Below are positions 39,100-45,562 of a DNA stretch of 64,000 bases, one piece after another. Under the pieces are notes generated by a model. The model had not been told where the DNA came from and made no database searches. It was given only the letters and a program-made list of their open reading frames with translations. How positions within the stretch are numbered: the first letter of the stretch is position 1; every line of letters starts with the position of its first letter. The DNA is taken from contig NZ_CANKZC010000003.1 of the NCBI RefSeq assembly GCF_947488565.1, forward strand, positions 124,001-188,000, in the 5' to 3' direction. A program made the position numbers and the translations under genes. This DNA comes from an uncultured Psychrobacter sp. (lineage in GTDB: Bacteria; Pseudomonadota; Gammaproteobacteria; Pseudomonadales; Moraxellaceae).

Positions 39100-39585
39100 A
39101 TGAGTACGATTTATGATTTTACCGCTGAGCGCATGGACGGTAGCTTGCAAGCATTTTCTGATTACAAAGACAACGTATTACTAATCGTTAATACGGCAAG
39201 TAAATGCGGTTTTACGCCGCAGTTTGAAGGGTTAGAATCATTATACCAACAGTACAAAGATCAAGGGCTGGTCGTCATTGGTTTTCCTTGTAACCAATTT
39301 GGCAGTCAAGATCCAGGCAGTAATGATGAGATTGGTGCGTTTTGCCAAAAGAACTATGGTGTCAGCTTTCCTATGATGGCAAAAACCGATGTCAATGGTG
39401 CAGATGCCCATCCTATTTACGAATGGCTCAAAAATCAGAAAGGCGGGGTATTAACCGACGGTATCAAATGGAACTTCACCAAGTTTTTGGTCGATAGCAG
39501 AGGGCAAGTCATCGAACGCTATGCCCCAACGACTAAGCCAGAAGCCATCAAAAGTGATATTGAGCAAGCACTGGCGAATAAATAA
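39100..39585 (+). CDS. Glutathione peroxidase family protein (Cys type)
   Basis: The 161-residue protein reduces peroxides with glutathione or, more often in bacteria, thioredoxin. The tetrad is visible: Cys in NTASKCGFTPQFEGLE near residue 36, Gln in the GFPCNQFGSQDPG block near 70, then Trp and Asn in KWNFTKFLVD. It has cysteine rather than selenocysteine. The Cys in FPCNQFG is the usual resolving candidate. Start supported by AAGGATGAATA. Confidence 0.93.
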   Translation: MSTIYDFTAERMDGSLQAFSDYKDNVLLIVNTASKCGFTPQFEGLESLYQQYKDQGLVVIGFPCNQFGSQDPGSNDEIGAFCQKNYGVSFPMMAKTDVNGADAHPIYEWLKNQKGGVLTDGIKWNFTKFLVDSRGQVIERYAPTTKPEAIKSDIEQALANK

Positions 39586-39700
39586 ATAGCATATTTAAAA
39601 AACTTCGGTTTTTTAGGAAATATAAAAGCAATAAAAACAATTGCTTGCTAGAAATTTGAATAAAAACGTCAAAAATATCTTAAAAAGTGGAAAATAGCGT

Positions 39701-39728
39701 TTGACAGTCATGTGTAAATCTATATAAT
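39701..39728 (+). promoter_or_regulatory. Strong sigma-70 promoter ahead of the tRNA genes
   Basis: TTGACA (39701-39706), 16 bases, then TATAAT (39723-39728): near-consensus. The transcript would have a leader of about 205 bases before tRNA-Val. Confidence 0.8.
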
Positions 39729-39870
39729 ACACACCCACAGCAAGGGGCTTTAATTAATAAGTTCTGTGTTGTTGGAAGTTTTATGATTTTAGAGTGTGAC
39801 ACCTTTAGATGTTAAAGCTTTTAGGAATTTTAACTTGTAGTAAGATTAATTAATTATCTTCTTGCAAAGT

Positions 39871-39902
39871 TATTAGAATTTTCCCTTTAAGGAAAATTCT
39901 CT
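39871..39902 (+). other. Hairpin in the leader of the tRNA transcript
   Basis: AGAATTTTCC and GGAAAATTCT form a perfect stem with a six-base loop, about 42 bases upstream of tRNA-Val. It has no T run and looks like a processing or folding element rather than a terminator. The rest of the 39586-39943 gap holds no gene. Confidence 0.6.
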
Positions 39903-39943
39903 TGCGAACCTAAAATTGCAGTGCTTTTTTTATACGCTTCTCA

Positions 39944-40019
39944 GGGTGATTAGCTCAGTTGGTAGAGCGTCTGCCTTACACGCAGAATGTCGGCGGTTCG
40001 AATCCGTCATCACCCACCA
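39944..40019 (+). tRNA. tRNA-Val (anticodon TAC)
   Basis: A 76-base cloverleaf with GGGTGAT/ATCACCC acceptor arms, TAGCTCAGTTGGTAGAGC D arm, CTTACAC anticodon loop (TAC), GGTTCGAATCC T arm, and encoded CCA. Confidence 0.97.
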
Positions 40020-40069
40020 CTTATTAGCAAGTGGGCCTTTTATAAAGGCAAGATGCTAAGACGACCTAA

Positions 40070-40146
40070 GCAGCGGTAGTTCAGTTGGTTAGAATACCGG
40101 CCTGTCACGCCGGGGGTCGCGGGTTCGAGTCCCGTCCGCTGCGCCA
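40070..40146 (+). tRNA. tRNA-Asp (anticodon GTC)
   Basis: A 77-base cloverleaf with GCAGCGG/CCGCTGC acceptor arms, CTGTCAC anticodon loop (GTC), GGTTCGAGTCC T arm and encoded CCA. It follows tRNA-Val by 50 bases and probably shares its promoter at 39701. Confidence 0.97.
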
Positions 40147-40178
40147 TATTTAAAACTTAGTTTTATACAAAAGTTTCA

Positions 40179-40211
40179 ACCTCAAGTATTAGATTACTTG
40201 AGGTTTTTTTG
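40179..40211 (+). terminator. Rho-independent terminator after the tRNA pair
   Basis: AACCTCAAGTA and TACTTGAGGTT form a near-perfect stem followed by seven T. A very similar terminator occurs at 55540 after the DUF3141 gene. Confidence 0.92.
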
Positions 40212-40371
40212 TGTCTGTAATTCTCCTTAAAGCCTTTATCCGTAAGGGTTGGTTATTCTGTCTTTATCAGACCCTAAGAAGTAGTCTACTCTTTAATAAA
40301 GTATTCGCGATAAGTTTATATGTTTATTATTCTTTCAAAATTAATGATCACCTACTAACGGTAAGAATAAA

Positions 40372-40620
40372 GCTTTGGCTCTAGCAGCGCTAACACTGGT
40401 AGCATGGGGTAGCCTGATCGCTTATGTAATAACGCTGATTGGCTTTGAACTGTAGGCGCACTTGCTGGCGCAAAATATGGCTTCAAAGGTTGCGCCATTC
40501 GCTTTGTTGGTGCCTGTATTCGGTATGGCAACCTCAGTGCTACTTATGAGAGAAGTGGTAACATGGTGGAAGATGCTGGCTATTGGGCTGATTTTATTTG
40601 GTTTGTGCTGGCAAATGTGA
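40372..40620 (+). pseudogene. C-terminal remnant of an EamA/DMT-family transporter
   Basis: Translated in one frame, the stretch reads as the last two to three membrane helices of an EamA permease: LALAALTLVAWGSLIAYVITL, then an in-frame TAG, then ASKVAPFALLVPVFGMATS and VVTWWKMLAIGLILFGLCWQM before the true stop. The motif SKVAPFALLVPVFG is typical of the conserved helix in such exporters. The TAG stands where relatives usually have Trp (TGG), a one-base change. The N-terminal two thirds of the gene are gone. It lies just downstream of the tRNA pair. Confidence 0.8.
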
Positions 40621-40990
40621 AGATAGGGGTAAATATAAAGTCTGCTACTAATTAAATCGTGCTAACACTCTGTCTTTTAAATTATATTTTTAAACAATAC
40701 ATCAAGACAAGCATATTCCTCAAACATTAGCTTGTTTGGGATTTTTTGTGTTCAACGATTTGCTATTAAATAGGGGAGTATTACTGTGGCATACTTCACT
40801 AGAAACGATATTAATATTCTTTATCTATCATAGGCTTACAATGAAAAATTATATTCTAGAAATAGAATACTGCATAAAGTAGAGCATTGTATGGTCTACA
40901 AGTTAGAATTCATTAAACTGTAATTTACGTATTCTTTAATAGATTCAGCTTGCGTTGTCTTTACGAGAGAGTTATGGTTGTTATATAGCT

Positions 40991-41012
40991 GATACTAAAT
41001 AAAATAAATACG
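40991..41012 (+). repeat. 22-base repeat GATACTAAATAAAAT-type, copy 1
   Basis: Matches 56833-56854 at 20 of 22 positions. Both copies lie near a roughly 65-base ACTGG...CCAGT inverted-repeat element. Confidence 0.6.
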
Positions 41013-41041
41013 CTGTATCTTTATACGATAATGGGATAAGT

Positions 41042-41078
41042 TTTTTATAGCACCGTCTTTGTTAGACAGTGCTATAAA
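41042..41078. terminator. Orphan bidirectional terminator-like hairpin
   Basis: TTTTTATAGCAC-C-GTCT and AGAC-A-GTGCTATAAAAA form a long stem with A/T runs on both sides, but no gene ends nearby. It may mark an erased gene or an unseen RNA in the 40621-41509 gap, which otherwise contains only repeats and AT-rich sequence. Confidence 0.6.
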
Positions 41079-41187
41079 AAGTTATTCTAATGACATTATA
41101 TTTTTATTTTAAACGAATGATATATAGTTTATACGCTGTTCTCAGACTGTATAATCAGTCCATTATAAAATGAATACAGTGTAAGTG

Positions 41188-41253
41188 ACTGGGGTAGATT
41201 TTACATAGCTTCTAGCTGTAACGACACTGCAAGCAAGTAACATGCGCACCAGT
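41188..41253. repeat. 66-base inverted-repeat element, copy 1 (MITE-like)
   Basis: Begins ACTGG and ends CCAGT. Its reverse complement aligns with the 65-base element at 56872-56936 over most of its left half (TTACTT-R-CTTGC-W-GT). See copy 2. Confidence 0.45.
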
Positions 41254-41509
41254 AACAGATTGTGATGTTTGTACTTTCTTTATTTAAGGATAGCTATACT
41301 CAAATATATTCAGATAAGAGAATACATCTGAATATATGGTAATCGTTATTGCTTCATTTGATAGAAGTCTTCTAATCAAATGAGCTTAAGATAATTGTCA
41401 AAATTTTAAATTCAATGTCGAACCTATTCGGCAATGAACCAATGATCCATGCTTTTGTAACATCAAAATAAACAGCTGTAATAAATATTTAGATAATGGA
41501 GAAATTGAG

Positions 41510-41911
41510 ATGACTAAAAAAGATAAACTTACCTCAGATAAAAAGTATCCCAAATCTACAGAATACAAAGGACGTAAAATTAAGTTTTCTGATCTTTCAG
41601 GTTCTGAATTACAAAGCTCTGAATTACAAAGCTCTGAATTACAAAGCTCTGAATTACATGGTAAGAAAGTGCTTGAAGTCGAGAAACGTGCCGGTCTACA
41701 TGATAAAAGAGCACTTGAAGTCGAAAAACGCGTTGACCACAGCCAAAAGCACTTACGAAAATTAAAAATTGAAGTTGATGAAAAAGAATTTGAAGTTGTA
41801 GAGCTGCAAGAAGGAGTATTTGAGTCTGGCTTATTACCATATTCTTCATACGAATCACCAGTTGAGTTGGCACAAGACGTGATTGATTACGTATCAGAGT
41901 TTAAAAAATAA
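41510..41911 (+). CDS. MelC1-like tyrosinase copper-chaperone ('caddie') homologue, cassette A
   Basis: No family is obvious at first sight, but two blocks line up with Streptomyces MelC1, the caddie that loads copper into tyrosinase: YKGRKI at residues 19-24 (MelC1 YKGRRI), and a gapless 40-residue stretch at 89-128 starting VDEKEFEVV and ending near AQDVIDYV. Tyr111 falls on the MelC1 tyrosine (Tyr98) that enters the enzyme active site; the MelC1 His82, Met84 and His97 positions are Glu95, Val97 and Pro110 here. Between the blocks are SSELQ tandem repeats and a doubled LEVEKR unit. There is no Tat or Sec signal. A tyrosinase gene follows after 108 bases. MelC1 residues are from memory. Confidence 0.65.
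   Translation: MTKKDKLTSDKKYPKSTEYKGRKIKFSDLSGSELQSSELQSSELQSSELHGKKVLEVEKRAGLHDKRALEVEKRVDHSQKHLRKLKIEVDEKEFEVVELQEGVFESGLLPYSSYESPVELAQDVIDYVSEFKK
41603..41657 (+). repeat. 15-base tandem repeat inside caddie A
   Basis: TCTGAATTACAAAGC repeats about 3.7 times, encoding SELQS units. It is absent from the homologous gene at 45182, so it is a recent expansion in this copy. Confidence 0.9.
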
Positions 41912-42019
41912 CGCCTCTTAAATATACAGTTTGTTCAAATTCACACTGCCTGGACCTTTGCTTCTAGTCATTGATGCCAAGCATTTGTTTCCAAGCATAT
42001 TAAAAAGGAATTTTCACTC
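41912..42019 (+). promoter_or_regulatory. 108-base spacer between caddie A and tyrosinase A, conserved with cassette B
   Basis: Exactly as long as the spacer at 45455-45562. Shared blocks include TGCCTGGACCTTTGCT (41947-41962), CAAGCAT, TTCCAAGCAT and AAAGGA-N-TT...CACTC before the ATG. In cassette A an open frame runs through it and ends in a TGA overlapping the tyrosinase ATG. It could be a translated leader, an mRNA element, or simply unchanged duplicate sequence. Confidence 0.5.
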
Positions 42020-44314
42020 ATGACTTGTAGAAAAAATGTGAATGCTCTGACGACAGAAGAAAAGGCCGCTTTTATTAACGCTATTAAACTCATGAAAGCG
42101 GAAGAGTACGTATATGTCGACAATCCAAACGATCCTGCACATATACGTGATAGATATCCTAATATAACCAATACTTATGATAAGTATGTACTCGATCATC
42201 ACATCGGTATGTATACAGGAACCCCAGGGGGCTGGGGAAGTAATTTTTTAACTCGCAATGCAGTGTATCGTGGTCCAGCGTTTTTACCATGGCAACGTGA
42301 GTTTATACGCCGTTTTGAGCTGGACTTGGATAGGTTGGTACCGGGGGTGACTTTGCCCTATTGGGACTGGGCGTCAGATGCCGCGGATCCTATGAATGCC
42401 GCTATTTGGGCCAATGATTTTATGGGCGGTAATGGCTCTGGCCCGAATAGAGTGGTGCAAAGTGGTCCATTTGCTTACGATGATGCAGATCCAGAGAACA
42501 GTTGGGTTATTATCAATTATTTGGGACTGCCTGATGGCGGATTGGTTCGGAATTTTGGTTCTCGGCGCAATACTCCAGATTTGCCCACGCAAGCTGATAT
42601 TGACGAAATCCAGCAGATATCCACCTATGATAGCGGTAACTTCAATACGAATAGCATGGGTTATCGCGGCGCGAATGAAGGGCGTCTACCTGTCAACGGC
42701 AAAACCCCTCCGCCTAGTAATACCCATGCCCTCGTACATGAGTGGATAGCTGGCTCTATGATGCTTGGTACATCGCCTAATGACCCGATATTCTTTTTGC
42801 ATCATTGTTTTGTAGATAAACTATGGGCTGATTGGCAAGCGCTACATCCAACAGTGCCTTATGTACCCGACGATACAGCAAGCAATGATCTTAATGGTCA
42901 TCGTTTAAACGATGAGCTTTTTGGGTTGGGTACGCTGATATCCGCGACACTAGATCATCACGCTATGGGATACTCGTATGATACGGATACACCACCCATA
43001 GTAACACCGGTCAATACAGAATTAGTGTTTAACGATACGCCTATAGGTACGACAGCGGTACAAGCCGTAACTTTTAACATTAGTGCCCCCATTCCTGATA
43101 ATAGCTTTTGTAGAGATCTGGTATTCACTATTACAGATGGCCCGACAGGTACAGGGTTTGGCATTCCTAATGGCGATAGAGTCGTTATTAATAGAGACAA
43201 TACCAATGTAGCAGAAGTTTGGTTTTCTTACACGGCTACTAGTAACACTGATCCAGTCACAGGAACCGCGCAAATTTCCTGTGTGCAAACGGGGCAGACT
43301 TGGTCCATTAATTTATCTACCAACACTATGCCTGTCGATAATACTACTAGAAAAAACCTAAATACCCTGACAACAGAGGAAAAAGCTGCTTTCATTAACG
43401 CTATTAAGCTTATGAAAGCCGAAGAGTACGTATATGTCGATGATCCAAACGATCCAATATACGTACGTACCAGATATATTAACATTACCAACACCTATGA
43501 TAAGTATGTACTTGACCATCATATCGCTATGTACACGGCAACACCCGGAGGTTGGGGTGGAAATTTCATGAATCGAAATGGAGCACATCGCGGTCCCTCG
43601 TTTTTGCCATGGCATCGTGCATTTATACGTCGATTTGAGCTGGACTTGGCCAGATTGGTACCGGGGGTGACCTTACCTTATTGGGACTGGGCGTCGGATG
43701 CCGCGGATCCTATGAATGCTGCTATTTGGGCCAATGATTTTATGGGCGGCAATGGATCTGGCCCGAATAGAGTGGTGCAAAGTGGGCCATTTGCTTACGA
43801 TGCAGCAGACCTAGAGAACAGTTGGGTTATCATTAATTATTTTGGACAACCTGATGGCGGATTGGTTCGGGATTTTGGAGGTAGTACGCCCAATCTGCCG
43901 ACTCAAGCTGACGTTGACGAGATTCAGCAGATCTCTACTTATGATAGCGGTGATTTTAACCAAGCCAGTGTGGGCTATCGCGGGGCGAATGAAGGGCGTC
44001 TACCTGTCAATGGCAAAACTCCGCCGCCTGGTAATACCCATAACCTCGTACATGAGTGGATAGCTGGCTCTATGTTACCTGGCACATCGCCTAATGACCC
44101 GATATTTTTTATCCATCACTGCTTTGTCGACAAACTGTGGGCTGATTGGCAAGCGCTGCATCCAACAGTGCCTTATGCACCTGACGATACAGCAAGCAAT
44201 GATCTCAATGGTCACCGCTTAAACGATGAACTTGTCGGTTTGGGTACGCTAGTATCTGAGACGCTAGATCATCAAGCTATGGGATACTCATATGATACCG
44301 ATAGTCTGCCATAA
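42020..44314 (+). CDS. Tandem two-domain tyrosinase-family protein, cassette A
   Basis: 764 residues: tyrosinase domain 1 (1-323), a beta-rich domain (about 324-437) and tyrosinase domain 2 (442-764); the two copper domains are close duplicates. Type-3 copper enzymes oxidise phenols to quinones. Domain 2 keeps all expected ligands: CuA His500, His523 (AHRGP), His532 (LPWHR); CuB His674, His678 and His699/700 (FFIHHCFVDKLW). Domain 1 keeps His60 and CuB His236, His240 and His261/262, but has Tyr83 and Gln92 in place of the second and third CuA histidines, so it should not form a normal dicopper site. No signal peptide. The start has AAAAGGAA upstream. A strong terminator follows. Confidence 0.9.
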   Translation: MTCRKNVNALTTEEKAAFINAIKLMKAEEYVYVDNPNDPAHIRDRYPNITNTYDKYVLDHHIGMYTGTPGGWGSNFLTRNAVYRGPAFLPWQREFIRRFELDLDRLVPGVTLPYWDWASDAADPMNAAIWANDFMGGNGSGPNRVVQSGPFAYDDADPENSWVIINYLGLPDGGLVRNFGSRRNTPDLPTQADIDEIQQISTYDSGNFNTNSMGYRGANEGRLPVNGKTPPPSNTHALVHEWIAGSMMLGTSPNDPIFFLHHCFVDKLWADWQALHPTVPYVPDDTASNDLNGHRLNDELFGLGTLISATLDHHAMGYSYDTDTPPIVTPVNTELVFNDTPIGTTAVQAVTFNISAPIPDNSFCRDLVFTITDGPTGTGFGIPNGDRVVINRDNTNVAEVWFSYTATSNTDPVTGTAQISCVQTGQTWSINLSTNTMPVDNTTRKNLNTLTTEEKAAFINAIKLMKAEEYVYVDDPNDPIYVRTRYINITNTYDKYVLDHHIAMYTATPGGWGGNFMNRNGAHRGPSFLPWHRAFIRRFELDLARLVPGVTLPYWDWASDAADPMNAAIWANDFMGGNGSGPNRVVQSGPFAYDAADLENSWVIINYFGQPDGGLVRDFGGSTPNLPTQADVDEIQQISTYDSGDFNQASVGYRGANEGRLPVNGKTPPPGNTHNLVHEWIAGSMLPGTSPNDPIFFIHHCFVDKLWADWQALHPTVPYAPDDTASNDLNGHRLNDELVGLGTLVSETLDHQAMGYSYDTDSLP

Positions 44315-44402
44315 TGACATCGATCAATATAGCGTCAGCGTTTGATGACATGGCTATAAGTAGTACAATCATGTAAGTTGAAAGTTTTAATATTGATACA
44401 TA

Positions 44403-44443
44403 AAAGCCAAAGGGACGACATAGATCGTCCCTTTGGCTTTTTA
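44403..44443 (+). terminator. Rho-independent terminator after cassette A
   Basis: AAAGCCAAAGGGACGA and TCGTCCCTTTGGCTTT form a very strong 16-bp stem followed by TT. A decayed version of the same hairpin follows cassette B at 48567. Confidence 0.92.
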
Positions 44444-44485
44444 ATGCTTAGCTTTTATAGCTTAGTATTAAGAGTTAGGTGATTC

Positions 44486-44633
44486 CTACTTTCCAATCCG
44501 TTTATTTTTCATTGTAAACCTTTTTTTATCTAGTATAGTGCCAATTAGCGTAGTGGCAATAAATAAGTATCTAACTAATCCATCGATATATAATCCATTA
44601 CTTATGAATGTAGCCTTGACTTATTCTAGTCAT
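44486..44633 (-). pseudogene. Possible frameshifted small membrane-protein ORF
   Basis: GAGGAG lies seven bases before an ATG at 44633 (minus strand), a very good initiation site, but the frame stops after 11 codons. Shifting by one base gives a further stretch of about 42 codons with a hydrophobic segment (YLFIATTLIGTIL) and a basic end. It may be a broken gene or a chance frame. The rest of 44315-45181 is AT-rich and shows nothing else that I can support. Confidence 0.25.
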
Positions 44634-45181
44634 TATATTTCTCCTCAAACAACATTAATCTACTATTTCGTTTTTACTTCACACTTATAAGTCATTCTAA
44701 AAATCGTATTTAAAAAATATCATGTATTATTCTACAAGATAAATTTTATTTATTGAGTATATTTGTAATTATAAATATAACAGATAGCTAAATTTTTTAA
44801 ATGAATTAACAATAGTTTTTAAGATATTAATACAACGCTTATCCTCGTTCAAAGTTATGTATTCAAGGCTTGATTCTTTTCTACTATCAATACTAAAAAA
44901 TACCAAAACAAATATGGACGGACAAATATTGTTAAGCCACTAATCAAAACCTCTACTAATGAAGCATTATAAGTTTGACAACTTAAATTAGACTGTGTAT
45001 AGATAAAGGTGATAAACCCTTGATGTAATAGATAATTTCCAAGCATTAGTATATTTATTTCAGGTATTTGGTTATTATTTTTACATCTGCTCGTGTTAAC
45101 GATTTTCAGTTGTGATATCTACTGCAATGCAAGGCTAAACCAAACAATCGTACTAAATATCTGGCTAATGGAGAGTTTAAA

Positions 45182-45454
45182 ATGATTAAAGACAACAAGC
45201 ATATCCCAGATGAAAAGTATCCCAAATCTATAGAGTATAAAGGACGAAAAATTACCTTTTCTAAACTGTCAAGCTCTGATAAAAGCCAAAAGATTTTGCA
45301 GGTGTTAAAGGTTGAAATAGACAATAAAGCATTTGAAGTCGTAGAGTTTCGCGATGGACTATTTGAGTCCGGTTTAATGCCGTATTCTTCGTACGAGTCG
45401 CCGGTTGAATTAGTACATGATGTGATTGATAACCTACCAAATTTTGTAAAATAA
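45182..45454 (+). CDS. MelC1-like tyrosinase copper-chaperone ('caddie') homologue, cassette B
   Basis: This 90-residue protein is a paralogue of the product at 41510 without its central repeats: KYPKS-x-EYKGRKI at the N-terminus, then the caddie-like block VEIDNKAFEVVEF...GLMPYSSYESPVEL. Tyr68 is the residue that aligns with the active-site-entering tyrosine of Streptomyces MelC1; the copper-binding His and Met positions of MelC1 are again replaced (Glu52, Val54, Pro67). No export signal. TAATGGAGAG precedes the start, as it does in cassette A. Tyrosinase-vWA gene follows after 108 bases. Confidence 0.65.
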   Translation: MIKDNKHIPDEKYPKSIEYKGRKITFSKLSSSDKSQKILQVLKVEIDNKAFEVVEFRDGLFESGLMPYSSYESPVELVHDVIDNLPNFVK

Positions 45455-45562
45455 TCGATTTTGCCTACATGGTTTATTTAAGCTCACAATGCCTGGACCT
45501 TTGCTCATCGTTATTCGTTTCAAGCATCTAATTCCAAGCATTTAATAAAGGAGTTGTCACTC
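45455..45562 (+). promoter_or_regulatory. 108-base spacer between caddie B and tyrosinase-vWA, conserved with cassette A
   Basis: Same length and shared blocks as 41912-42019. Here an ATG at 45489 opens an 18-codon frame (MPGPLLIVIRFKHLIPSI) ending in TAA at 45545; the cassette A equivalent reads LPGPLLLVIDAKHLFPSI with several of the differences silent. No ribosome-binding site is seen, so translation is doubtful. Confidence 0.5.

Noticed and set aside
41580..41873. 97-codon minus-strand frame opposite caddie A
   Set aside because: Shadow created by the 15-base repeats and codon bias of the real gene; no initiation site.
42958..43495. Minus-strand frames inside the tyrosinase A gene
   Set aside because: They overlap strongly conserved plus-strand copper domains and repeat in the duplicate, so they are mirror effects of duplication.
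44855..45046. 63-codon hydrophobic minus-strand frame
   Set aside because: No ribosome-binding site and AT-rich surroundings, which produce hydrophobic frames by chance. Kept out of the gene list.
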